Positions 1-6,490 of a stretch of DNA of 14,483 nt are shown here, piece after piece; within the stretch, counting starts at the first letter, position 1; each line of letters begins with the position of its first letter. The translations under genes were made by a program, and so were the position numbers. The stretch is from an uncultured Collinsella sp. GTDB lineage: Bacteria > Actinomycetota > Coriobacteriia > Coriobacteriales > Coriobacteriaceae. The notes under the pieces were generated by a model. The model ran no database searches. It was not told where the DNA came from and saw nothing but the letters and a program-made list of their open reading frames with translations. The stretch spans positions 1 through 14,483 of the forward strand of contig CABRIF010000062.1 of the NCBI GenBank assembly GCA_902470925.1, written 5' to 3'.

Positions 1-10
1 CTCATACATA

Positions 11-51
11 TGCGCGTGGGCGCCCCTCGTGTACCGGGGCGCCCACGCGCA
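11..51 (-). terminator. Strong hairpin terminator of the surface-protein gene
   Basis: Two perfectly complementary 16-base arms (11-26 and 36-51, G+C-rich) flank a 9-base loop. The hairpin begins 40 bases past the stop codon of the minus-strand surface-protein gene. On the minus strand the stem is followed by TATGTATGAG, which is only moderately T-rich, so it is not a textbook intrinsic terminator. Its length and perfection still make a transcription-ending role likely. It could also serve a convergent gene lying to the left of the window. Confidence 0.7.
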
Positions 52-90
52 GTTCTCCAGCAGCGTTTCCTGCTTGCTGGCAGCTTTCCG

Positions 91-2433
91 TTAGCGGCGC
101 CTGCGAGCGGCTCGTCCGCCGAGCGTGATCAGCGCTGCCGACGCTGCGGCGGCGCACGCCGTCACCCATGCCGCCTCGTCACCGGCCGCAGGAAGGTTCG
201 CCGCGGACTTCTTGGTCCCCTTCGCTGGATTCTTGCCAGGCTCAGGCGCGGGCTTTGGCTCGGGCGCAGGCTTGGGACTCGGCTCGGGCTTGGGATCCGG
301 TTTGGGCTCAGGCTTAGGCTCGGGGTCCGGACCAGGCTCAGGTGTCGCCGCGGTATTCGTAATCACGAAACCGCCCGCCATATCTCCCTCAACCGTCGAG
401 GTGTATCCCTCCACCGAATCCTCGACAACCGTATAGACCGACTCGACATCGAGCTTGCCATCGACATGCTTCGGCAGGCCCGCGAAGGTGTACTCCCAGC
501 CGGTTTCCGCGCTGAGGGCCGCTGCGTCGATGACGCGCCCATCCCGCATCAGCTTGACGGTGATGTGCTCGGGCCGCACGCCCGCGGCCTTCTCGCCATC
601 GTTCCAGGCCTTCCGCACATGGATGTCGATCGGCGTATCCTCCTCGCCGATAATGACGCTGCCGTTCGTTCCGATACCGCCGCCGTGCGGGGAGCTGTTG
701 CCCCGGATGAGGAGTGCGCCCGCCGCCACAGCCGCCGCGCGCCCCTCTTCGGTCGTGACGCCCGCGAGCGCCAGGTCCTTATCCGTCGCGGTCACGGCGC
801 CCTCATACGGCTGCGCCTGCGCATCGACGGTATAGCGGGCGGCGTCGGGGTCGAAGCTGCCCAGCTGATCGCCTTGCTTGCGCAGGACCGCACCGTCGTC
901 GAACCATTGCAGGCGACCGCCACCGAGCATGCGCCCGGCAAGGTTCAGCGTGTATGCGGCATCGCTCTTTGAAAGCGACACGACGTCGTTGCCGGCACCC
1001 CGGCTGACGTTGCCGAACATCGCACCGGTATTGTTGAGCTCCACCCGCACATCGCCGGTGGGACAAGACCATAGGCCGCCACCGAGCTCCTCGGCGGTGT
1101 TGCCGGTCACGATGGCAGCTTTCAGGTGCGTCACATAGGAAGCCGACGGCACGTAGAGGCCGCCGCCTTGGGATTCGGCAACGTTGTTCTCGATCACGCC
1201 AGCATTGAGATAGACCGCCGCCGACCCCGCATAGATGCCGCCGCCGCTCTTGCTGGCACGATTGCCGCTGATGGATCCGCCGTTCATGGTGAACCGGGCG
1301 GGCACGACCTTCGACCATGAGGTCTCGAATTGTTCGCGAACCTGCTCTGGGGTCATGCCGCTTTGCAGGTACGCCTCCGCGTAGTTGCCGTCCCAGTAGT
1401 CCCAGATGCCGACGCCGCCGCCCGAGGCATCCTCCCGCTCATCGAGCTCCTTGTCGACGCTGTTGCCCGTGATGGCGCCGCCGTTCATGGTGAGGTCGCC
1501 GGACATCGACACGCAGACGCCGCCGCCCAAGCTGCCCGCCCGGTTGTTGGCGATCGTGCCGCCGTTGATCGTGGCCACCGCCATGCCGCCGTAGGATTCC
1601 GCCTGCGTAACATGGGTGTTTCCCACAAATAGGCCGCCGCCCGCGCCACCGACGTTGCCCGAGATCACACCGCCGTTCATGACGAACCGGGTGGGATGAT
1701 CCGCCGTGCTGTCGAACGCGCCGATATACACCGCGGAGCCATCGGTCGAGTAGAAATTGCAGATGTTGTCGGTGACCGCGCCGCCGTTCATCGTTATGGA
1801 GGCGCCGGCGCTCGCATTCAAGACGCCACCGATGTAGCCGCCATCGTTTTTGGTGAACAGGCCGTCGTCGACCACCAGGGATGCACCGGATCCACGCACG
1901 CTCACAACGCCGCGCATGGCAGCATGGCCGAAATCGAAATGCGTCGCGGTGCCGCCGCGCCACCTGACCGCGCCGTGACCATCAATCAGCTCGATGGTCG
2001 ACCTGCCTTCGAACCCCGCTTCGTTGGCGGCGTCGAACACCAGCAGGCTGTTGTCGGGACCGCTAGTGGAGACGGTCAGCGCGGCGCCTTCCGCGACGGT
2101 AACGAGCGCATCGTCGCGCGTGGTCTTGACGTGAATCGTGCGGGCGTGCCCATCATCGACCAGGCGGATATTCTGGCCTGCGCCGATGGAGAACCCCCGC
2201 GTTAACGTGATGTCGCCTCCGATAGTCAGCGTCTGCTCCGTGCCGTCAGCCGGCGCTGCGGCTATGGCGGCATGCAGTTCGCCCTCGCTTTTCACCACGG
2301 CGTCGGCATATGCCGGGGGCACAGCCACACCGAGGGCCACGGCGAGCGCACATGCGCCCACCGCGCACGCGCGCCTGAGCAATGCAGCGATGCGCAAGCG
2401 GCGGCAATCGCGCTGAGCGGTTGTCAGATCCAT
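91..2433 (-). CDS. Sortase-anchored surface protein with beta-helix repeats and a Cna-B-like domain
   Basis: A secreted, wall-anchored protein of 780 residues. The start at 2433 is chosen because AGGAGAAAGG precedes it at good spacing and the signal peptide follows directly; an upstream in-frame ATG at 2487 lacks this. Residues 1-43 form a signal peptide (basic, then an Ala/Val/Leu core, AYA cleavage site). Residues about 180-480 hold seven to nine glycine-rich rungs of the type MNGGxIxxN...GGG, the pattern of right-handed parallel beta-helix surface proteins. Residues about 600-694 resemble a Cna-B/prealbumin-like fold (VRKAWND ... YTVVED ... FVITNT). Residues 697-735 are a Pro/Glu/Lys/Asp wall-spanning spacer. 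The C-terminus has LPAAG (747-751), a hydrophobic segment and four arginines, a sorting signal with Ala where Thr is usual. An adhesin or host-interaction role is inferred; no ligand can be named. Confidence 0.9.
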   Translation of the reverse strand: MDLTTAQRDCRRLRIAALLRRACAVGACALAVALGVAVPPAYADAVVKSEGELHAAIAAAPADGTEQTLTIGGDITLTRGFSIGAGQNIRLVDDGHARTIHVKTTRDDALVTVAEGAALTVSTSGPDNSLLVFDAANEAGFEGRSTIELIDGHGAVRWRGGTATHFDFGHAAMRGVVSVRGSGASLVVDDGLFTKNDGGYIGGVLNASAGASITMNGGAVTDNICNFYSTDGSAVYIGAFDSTADHPTRFVMNGGVISGNVGGAGGGLFVGNTHVTQAESYGGMAVATINGGTIANNRAGSLGGGVCVSMSGDLTMNGGAITGNSVDKELDEREDASGGGVGIWDYWDGNYAEAYLQSGMTPEQVREQFETSWSKVVPARFTMNGGSISGNRASKSGGGIYAGSAAVYLNAGVIENNVAESQGGGLYVPSASYVTHLKAAIVTGNTAEELGGGLWSCPTGDVRVELNNTGAMFGNVSRGAGNDVVSLSKSDAAYTLNLAGRMLGGGRLQWFDDGAVLRKQGDQLGSFDPDAARYTVDAQAQPYEGAVTATDKDLALAGVTTEEGRAAAVAAGALLIRGNSSPHGGGIGTNGSVIIGEEDTPIDIHVRKAWNDGEKAAGVRPEHITVKLMRDGRVIDAAALSAETGWEYTFAGLPKHVDGKLDVESVYTVVEDSVEGYTSTVEGDMAGGFVITNTAATPEPGPDPEPKPEPKPDPKPEPSPKPAPEPKPAPEPGKNPAKGTKKSAANLPAAGDEAAWVTACAAAASAALITLGGRAARRRR

Positions 2434-2588
2434 GGGTATCCCTTTCTCCTGTTGAGCCACATCTGTGATACCGGTGCAGCCTCTCATCTCTCCAATAGAT
2501 GAGAAACCTACAAATCACATGGTTGCATAGGAAATACCGCTCCATGGCGGCACGGGACGCTTGCGTTGGATTCTGCGATAAATGGAGC

Positions 2589-2604
2589 AATGTGCTAGCA
2601 CATT
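2589..2604. promoter_or_regulatory. Perfect 16-bp palindrome, candidate operator
   Basis: AATGTGCTAGCACATT reads identically on both strands. It lies about 155 bases upstream of the surface-protein start, in the A+T-richer part of a divergent intergenic region. The shape fits a dimeric repressor or activator site, and the surface-protein gene is the more likely target because the tRNA promoter is 160 bases away. No regulator gene is nearby, so its owner is unknown. Confidence 0.35.
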
Positions 2605-2761
2605 TGGGCCGCACGGGGATGAAGCGCGCGGCGCTGCGGGCCGCCGTCGGATCTGGGCGGCGTTTCGCCGCGGTCGGTCGGTCGCGGTGCCGGAGCTGGT
2701 CGATCGCGGCTCACCAGGCCAGGCTCGACCCGCAACGCGCCCGGCAGTGCGCACGACCAGC

Positions 2762-2790
2762 TTGCGCACCAGCCCCGCATCAAGTATCCT
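2762..2790 (+). promoter_or_regulatory. Promoter of tRNA-Thr
   Basis: TTGCGC (2762-2767) and TATCCT (2785-2790) are separated by exactly 17 bases and match a housekeeping sigma-70-type promoter. Transcription would begin at about 2797, a few bases before the mature tRNA 5' end at 2800. Confidence 0.5.
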
Positions 2791-2799
2791 TGACGGCGC

Positions 2800-2874
2800 G
2801 CCAGCGTGGCTCAACGGTAGAGCAACTGATTTGTAATCAGTGGGTTGCGGGTTCGATTCCTGTCGCTGGCTCCA
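2800..2874 (+). tRNA. tRNA-Thr (anticodon TGT)
   Basis: A complete cloverleaf of 75 bases with encoded CCA. The acceptor stem GCCAGCG (2800-2806) pairs with CGCTGGC (2864-2870), then the discriminator T and CCA (2872-2874). The D-arm contains GGCTCAACGGTAGAGC. The anticodon stem ACTGA/TCAGT encloses the loop TTTGTAA, placing TGT at 2832-2834. The T-arm is GCGGG-TTCGATT-CCTGT, with two G-T wobble pairs. The anticodon reads ACA and, by wobble, other Thr codons. A promoter lies just upstream and a hairpin terminator 11 bases downstream. The 3' end of this gene is duplicated 199 bases further on. Confidence 0.96.
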
Positions 2875-2921
2875 CGTAGACGTATGCGGGCCCGGTGCCA
2901 TTATGGTGCCGGGCCCGCTTC
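2854..2921 (+). repeat. Direct repeat, copy 1: tRNA-Thr 3' end plus terminator
   Basis: This 68-base segment starts in the tRNA T-loop, runs through the acceptor 3' strand and CCA, and ends after the terminator hairpin. It recurs at 3053-3120 with a single mismatch (T at 2896, C at 3095). A duplicated tRNA 3' end is the usual footprint of site-specific integration by a tyrosine integrase, but only 131 bases lie between the copies and no integrase is present. Confidence 0.9.
2886..2918 (+). terminator. Intrinsic terminator of tRNA-Thr
   Basis: A G+C-rich stem (GCGGGCCCGG pairing with CCGGGCCCGC, extended inward by TGCC/GGTG with two wobble pairs) has a short loop centred on ATTAT and is followed by TTCTTTG. 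It starts 11 bases after the tRNA CCA end. Confidence 0.8.
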
Positions 2922-3052
2922 TTTGTACGTGCCGACAGGGATCGAACCCGGGTGCGGGCGCGGAGCCGGGGGAACGGCGGCAGCCGTTGCCCGGCGCAGC
3001 GCGCGAGGGCCCGCCAGGGCCCGAAGCGGAGTGAGCGAGCGCGAGCGAGCGG
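2922..3052. other. Spacer between tRNA-end repeats, with inverted tRNA T-arm fragment
   Basis: This 131-base spacer is extremely G+C-rich and has no credible gene. Positions 2933-2950 read, on the minus strand, as the T-arm and adjacent acceptor bases of tRNA-Thr (18 bases, one mismatch to 2848-2865), so the spacer holds an inverted tRNA fragment. The right end is a simple run of GAGC/GCGA units (3029-3052). Apparent reading frames through it are the usual tRNA artefacts. Confidence 0.6.
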
Positions 3053-3120
3053 CGATTCCTGTCGCTGGCTCCACGTAGACGTATGCGGGCCCGGCGCCAT
3101 TATGGTGCCGGGCCCGCTTC
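3053..3120 (+). repeat. Direct repeat, copy 2: tRNA-Thr 3' end plus hairpin
   Basis: Second copy of the 68-base segment, 67/68 identical to 2854-2921. It contains only the last part of the tRNA (T-loop to CCA) and so cannot make a tRNA. Its end abuts the stop codon of the minus-strand NYN gene, to which it may now supply a terminator. Confidence 0.9.
3085..3117. terminator. Second copy of the hairpin, shared end of the NYN/rlmB transcript
   Basis: A 14-bp stem (3085-3098 with 3104-3117, one G-T pair) with an A+T loop lies five bases beyond the stop codon of the minus-strand NYN gene. On the minus strand no T-tract follows (CATACGTC), so termination of rlmB-NYN here is plausible but not certain. 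It is a copy of the tRNA terminator. Confidence 0.5.
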
Positions 3121-3122
3121 CC

Positions 3123-3812
3123 TTAACGACCGCGAATGGCCTTGAGCTTCGCGAGCGATTCCGACGACAGGCGGCTGCCCAGCGTCAGCTTGATATCGAC
3201 CAGCTCGTCGCGCGTCCGCTCGAAGTCGCGACTCATCTCCTCAATCTCGTCGACCAGCATGCGCGACGAGATGCGTGCCACGCCTTTGCCCATGACCGTG
3301 GCCTGGATCATCGCGTCGCTCGTCACCACCGAGCACGCCCTCCCCTGTTCGCGCGCCTCGGTGCACAGGTCCTGAATCACGGTGTCCGCCGTCACGCCCG
3401 TGGGCGAGAACACGACCCGCACCCCGCCCTGGGGCAGGTTCGGTCGATCGGGCGACACGTTGCCCGCAGCGTCGAATACCACGACGGCTTCGTACTGACG
3501 ACCGGCGAACGCAGCCACATCGCCGATCAGCGCGGTGCGCGCCCGCTCGTAGACATCGCTCGAATAGGGATGGTCGCCGCGGTCGAACATGAGCTTCTCG
3601 TATTTGGGCGTGGCGTGGATGACGTTGTAGCCGTCGACAACGAGCAGCTCCTTCATGCCCGCCCGCGCCCCACGCGGAGGCACCGGGGTCGCCGCGGGGC
3701 TAAGGTCGGCAAACGCGTTGCCCACGCCATAGGTGCTCGCCTCGACGATCGGCCGCGCCGACCCCTCGCCGAAACGCTTCGCCTTCGACTTTGCACGATT
3801 TTTCTTAGTCAT
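3123..3812 (-). CDS. NYN-domain (YacP/Rae1-like) ribonuclease
   Basis: A 229-residue protein of the YacP-like NYN family, which includes the Bacillus ribosome-associated endoribonuclease Rae1. A basic, lysine-rich N-terminus (1-20) and a disordered linker to about residue 52 precede the NYN fold. Motifs seen are LLVVDGYNVI (Asp60, Asn63), VVVFDAAGN (Asp114), GVTADTVIQDL (Asp143) and VVTSDAMIQ (Asp166), the acidic residues expected to hold metal in this PIN-like fold. A charged helical C-terminus follows. The ATG at 3812 lies four bases after the rlmB stop; a GTG at 3824 overlapping rlmB would add four residues, and neither has an ideal ribosome-binding site. It is co-transcribed with rlmB, as in the classical rlmB-yacP neighbourhood. 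Specific cleavage of translated mRNA is inference from the family. Confidence 0.9.
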   Translation of the reverse strand: MTKKNRAKSKAKRFGEGSARPIVEASTYGVGNAFADLSPAATPVPPRGARAGMKELLVVDGYNVIHATPKYEKLMFDRGDHPYSSDVYERARTALIGDVAAFAGRQYEAVVVFDAAGNVSPDRPNLPQGGVRVVFSPTGVTADTVIQDLCTEAREQGRACSVVTSDAMIQATVMGKGVARISSRMLVDEIEEMSRDFERTRDELVDIKLTLGSRLSSESLAKLKAIRGR

Positions 3813-3816
3813 GGCG

Positions 3817-4875
3817 CTATGCACCCGCCTTCGTCGCGCTATCGGGTAGCGCGTCGATGTTGCGCCTGAGCCATTCGAAGCTCAGCGCGGTGGCAGCCTG
3901 GGCAACGTTCAGGCTCTCGGTGGCGCCGAGCTGCGGAAGCTTGGTGAGGAAGTCGCACTTCTCCAGGACCAGGCGGCTTATGCCATCACCCTCGGACCCC
4001 ATGACGAGCGCCACGCGCCCCTCGAGGGGAGCGTCCCAGCACACCCCGTCAGCGTGCTCGGAGGCGCCGCAGGCCCAAAAACCGGCGGCCTTCAGATCGT
4101 CGAGCGCACGCGCGATGTTGGGCACCCGCGCGATCGGCAGGTGCATGACGGCACCGGCGCTCGTCTTATAGGTGGCCACCGTGACCTCGGCGGCGCGCTT
4201 TACCGGGATGACGACGCCCGTCGCGCCCACAACCTCCGCGGAGCGCACGATCGCGCCGAAGTTGCCGGCGTCGGTCACGTGGTCGAGCACCAGCACGAGC
4301 GCCGGGGCGTCCGCAGGTGCGGCGGCGATGATGTCGGCGAGCTCCGCATACGGGAAGGCGCCGACCTCAAGCGCGATACCCTGGTGGGCGCCATGGCTGG
4401 AGAGCTCGTCGAGCAGTGTGCGGGGCACGTGCTTGATGCGAACGCCGGCGGCGGCCAGGTTGTCTGCAAGCCCGCGGATAGTCGGCTCGTCCTCCACGCC
4501 CTGTGCGATCAGCGCGCGCTTGATGGGAAAGCCGGTGCGCAGGGCTTCGGCCGCCGCGCGACGGCCCTCGATGAAAGCGCCGGCGACGGGGCGGTCGCCA
4601 CGAGAGGCGCGGGTGCTCACGTCGGCGCAATGGGCACGCGCGCGTGTCCCTGCGCGCTCCTCCGTCCCGCGCTGCCGGAAGCGTCCACCGCGATCGGAGC
4701 TCCTCGGCCCATCGGAGTTCGCGCGCCCACTCGTCCTGCCCTGTCGACCAGGAGCGTCGGGGCGACCGGCGCCCGCGCGAGCGCGGCCTTGCGCGCTTTT
4801 GCCGCGCGTGCCACCTGCCCGCCTGGATCCATCGGTATAGTCAGAGCGCTTTTGCGAGCGTCTCTTGTCTGCCAT
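3817..4875 (-). CDS. rlmB: 23S rRNA (guanosine-2'-O-)-methyltransferase RlmB (SpoU/TrmH family)
   Basis: A SAM-dependent 2'-O-methyltransferase of the SPOUT class; RlmB methylates the ribose of G2251 in the peptidyl-transferase loop of 23S rRNA. The 352-residue protein has the substrate-binding domain at about 98-175 and the catalytic trefoil-knot domain after it. The three SpoU motifs are present: LDHVTDAGNFGAIVRSAE (Asn205, Arg211), VALVMGSEGDGIS (Glu295) and the terminal SLNVAQAATALSFEW block around Ser321-Asn323. An Arg/Gly/Ser-rich, apparently disordered extension fills residues 1-95, longer than in typical RlmB and probably RNA-binding. The start is firm: AAAGGAGG sits five bases upstream of the ATG. 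The NYN gene follows directly. TrmH-family paralogues share these motifs, so the exact target is inferred from gene order and the N-terminal domain. Confidence 0.93.
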   Translation of the reverse strand: MADKRRSQKRSDYTDGSRRAGGTRGKSAQGRARAGAGRPDAPGRQGRTSGRANSDGPRSSDRGGRFRQRGTEERAGTRARAHCADVSTRASRGDRPVAGAFIEGRRAAAEALRTGFPIKRALIAQGVEDEPTIRGLADNLAAAGVRIKHVPRTLLDELSSHGAHQGIALEVGAFPYAELADIIAAAPADAPALVLVLDHVTDAGNFGAIVRSAEVVGATGVVIPVKRAAEVTVATYKTSAGAVMHLPIARVPNIARALDDLKAAGFWACGASEHADGVCWDAPLEGRVALVMGSEGDGISRLVLEKCDFLTKLPQLGATESLNVAQAATALSFEWLRRNIDALPDSATKAGA

Positions 4876-5070
4876 GCCAGCCTCCTTTGCGGCCTGTCCG
4901 TTTCCGCATGGTATTCTCTCATGTTCTCAGCGGCGCGCTCGAGCTTGTTTGCCCAAGGACAGGATCGGCGCAAAATCGCCGCCGAGCGGGCGGGCGCGTC
5001 GAATGGGGTTACGGACGCGGTGAGCAGGGCGACGGGCACGGCGCGTGGGGCGACGGGCGCGTGGGCGTAC

Positions 5071-5132
5071 GAAACGACCCCGTCCCCAAATTGCAGATGC
5101 GTCGAATGTGCGTCGAAAGGTCTTTCGTTGCA
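5071..5132 (+). repeat. Cassette-flanking direct repeat, left copy
   Basis: This 62-base segment has a related copy at 6831-6892, past the AlbA_2 gene, with eight mismatches by eye; the inner 47 bases (5086-5132 and 6846-6892) differ at only four positions. It joins one unit of the GACCCCGTCCCC repeat family to one CGAAAG..CTTTCG palindrome. The two copies bracket the inserted gene in the same orientation. Confidence 0.8.
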
Positions 5133-5159
5133 TTTCAATCTGCGTCGAAAGATCTTTCG
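5114..5159 (+). promoter_or_regulatory. Two palindromic operators upstream of the AlbA_2 gene
   Basis: CGAAAGGTCTTTCG (5114-5127) and the perfect palindrome CGAAAGATCTTTCG (5146-5159) are spaced 32 bases centre to centre, about three helical turns. They lie in longer duplicated units TGCGTCGAAAG..CTTTCGTTG. Their spacing and position just ahead of the likely -10 box suggest cooperative binding of a dimeric regulator, most simply the winged-helix protein encoded downstream. Confidence 0.55.
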
Positions 5160-5162
5160 TTG

Positions 5163-5168
5163 TATATT
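5163..5168 (+). promoter_or_regulatory. Likely -10 box of the AlbA_2 gene
   Basis: TATATT lies 22 bases before the start codon in an A+T-rich patch. No clear -35 sits 17 bases upstream (CTGCGT at 5140-5145). The second palindrome falls between the two boxes, so a bound protein would block or replace polymerase contacts. Confidence 0.35.
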
Positions 5169-5190
5169 GATTGCGGAGAAAGGAGCATCG

Positions 5191-6447
5191 ATGCGCGAAA
5201 CACATGACCTTGAGTTCAAGGAAGTCGTCACAAAAACGTTTCTAAAGACAGTGAGCGCTTTTGCCAATTATGGAACGGGACGAATCCTCTTTGGAGTTAA
5301 CGACGCCGGAAAGTCAGTTGGTCTTGAGGATCCGACCTCTGATGCCCTTCGGATCGAAAACATGATTAACGATGCAATTGACCCGGTTCCCCACTTCACC
5401 CTCAGCTTGGACAAGGAAGAGCGGACCATCTGCCTGACCGTGTTCGAAGGCGCAGCCAAGCCATACCTTCTTGCGAAGAAAGCTTACCGTCGGGCCGACT
5501 CTGCAACCGTTGAAGTTGACAGGGTCGAGTTCGGCAGGCTTGTCCTTGCCGGGCAAAACATGACATTCGACGAACTTACATCGCGCTGGACGGACTTTTC
5601 CTTTTCCCTGCTTTCCAAACGGTTTATGAAGCACCTTGGTCTAACGACGTTTGATGACAATGCGCTGCGAACCCTGGGCCTGATTTCTGCGAACGGCGAC
5701 TACACGAACGCAGCGGAGATCTTGTCCGATCGAAACGGGCTCCCCGGTGTTGACATTGTTAAGTTCGGCGACAGCATCAACGTCCTGCTTGATAGGAAAA
5801 CAGTTGTAGGCAAGTCGGTTTTGGAACAGTACGATGCAGCACTCGAAATGTATGAGCGGTATTGCGTGTACGATGCCGTGTCTCAGGCAGCTCGAGAACG
5901 GGTCGAACTCATTCCATTCGAAGCCTATAGAGAGGCCGTGGCAAACGCCCTCGTTCACCGCATATGGGATACCAACGCCAACGTCACGATCTCGATGCAC
6001 AGCGACAGAATTACGGTTGTGTCCCCCGGCGGCCTTCCAAGCGGAGTCAGCCCAGATGAATACCTCGGCGGCGGCATTTCAATCCCCAGGAACCCTCTAG
6101 TGGCCAATGTGTTCTTCCGGCTGAACTACATCGAGCAATTCGGAACGGGTATTACCCGCATCAATGAAGCGTATAGCCCACTGGCAACAGCACCGCTTTT
6201 TGATGTGCGAAATGCCTCCCTTTCCATTACGCTCCCCTTCGCTGTCGGGACGCTCAGCGGCCTGACCCTCGATGAATCGGTCCTTCTAAGCAAGCTCAGC
6301 CGCACACTTCTGCTTTCTCGTAAAGAAATCGAACACGCGTCTGGTTTTAATAAAGACAAAGCGACGCGCATCCTGAATGCGCTCGTCTCGCGCCGCCTTG
6401 TAGAGAAAACAGGGGCAGGTCGAGGGACAAGGTATCGGAAAGTATAG
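5191..6447 (+). CDS. AlbA_2 (Schlafen-like) DNA-binding / GHKL ATPase / winged-helix protein
   Basis: A 418-residue COG2865-type protein, usually annotated as an ATP-binding protein or predicted transcriptional regulator. Residues 1-120 match the AlbA_2 domain (LEFKE, then KTVSAFANYGTGRILFGVND, then VGLED). Residues about 240-350 match the GHKL ATPase segment of this family (EAVANALVHR with Glu248/Asn252, VVSPGGLP, FGTGITRI). Residues about 365-418 form a winged-helix DNA-binding end. The start at 5191 follows GAGAAAGGAGC at good spacing; the frame stays open far upstream, but that part is antisense to rlmB. The gene is visibly less G+C-rich than its neighbours, lies on the opposite strand to them, and separates cysS from rlmB, all signs of horizontal gain. 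Palindromes in its promoter suggest autoregulation. The family occurs in accessory islands, some linked to defence; its function here is unknown. Confidence 0.88.
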   Translation: MRETHDLEFKEVVTKTFLKTVSAFANYGTGRILFGVNDAGKSVGLEDPTSDALRIENMINDAIDPVPHFTLSLDKEERTICLTVFEGAAKPYLLAKKAYRRADSATVEVDRVEFGRLVLAGQNMTFDELTSRWTDFSFSLLSKRFMKHLGLTTFDDNALRTLGLISANGDYTNAAEILSDRNGLPGVDIVKFGDSINVLLDRKTVVGKSVLEQYDAALEMYERYCVYDAVSQAARERVELIPFEAYREAVANALVHRIWDTNANVTISMHSDRITVVSPGGLPSGVSPDEYLGGGISIPRNPLVANVFFRLNYIEQFGTGITRINEAYSPLATAPLFDVRNASLSITLPFAVGTLSGLTLDESVLLSKLSRTLLLSRKEIEHASGFNKDKATRILNALVSRRLVEKTGAGRGTRYRKV

Positions 6448-6449
6448 GG

Positions 6450-6485
6450 CGGCTCGCGCTCACAATCCGTCTCGAACGCGAGCCG
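6450..6485 (+). terminator. Hairpin terminator of the AlbA_2 gene
   Basis: CGGCTCGCG (6450-6458) pairs perfectly with CGCGAGCCG (6477-6485) around an 18-base loop, beginning three bases past the stop codon. The following TCGTATCAATTC has no strong T-tract, so termination efficiency is uncertain. Confidence 0.55.
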
Positions 6486-6490
6486 TCGTA

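Larger units (their letters stand above)
2434..2799. other. Divergent intergenic region between surface-protein gene and tRNA-Thr
   Basis: No coding region is credible here. The first 150 bases or so, next to the surface-protein gene, are relatively A+T-rich and should hold its promoter, but I could not assign clear -35/-10 boxes. They contain a 7-bp inverted repeat CTCATCT/AGATGAG (2483-2489 and 2497-2503) in the 5' leader and a 16-bp perfect palindrome at 2589-2604. The rest (about 2610-2760) is very G+C-rich and shows nothing I can name. The tRNA promoter lies at the right edge. Confidence 0.5.
4876..5190. other. Intergenic region between rlmB and the AlbA_2 gene
   Basis: A divergent region of 315 bases without a gene. 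It holds the rlmB ribosome-binding site at its left edge, then G+C-rich DNA with short imperfect duplications of GGCGACGGGC (5027-5066), then one copy of the GACCCCGTCCCC repeat, and then the A+T-richer promoter and operator region of the AlbA_2 gene. Open frames crossing it on both strands have no start signals and are arginine-rich shadows. Confidence 0.6.

Noticed and set aside
2895..3869. 324-codon plus-strand frame across the tRNA spacer and NYN gene
   Set aside because: It begins in the tRNA terminator, runs antisense to the NYN gene, and its early part is the typical false protein made from tRNA sequence.
4054..5190. Upstream extension of the AlbA_2 frame to a 797-residue protein
   Set aside because: The extension is antisense to rlmB and crosses the repeat and operator region; the ribosome-binding site and domain start both point to 5191.
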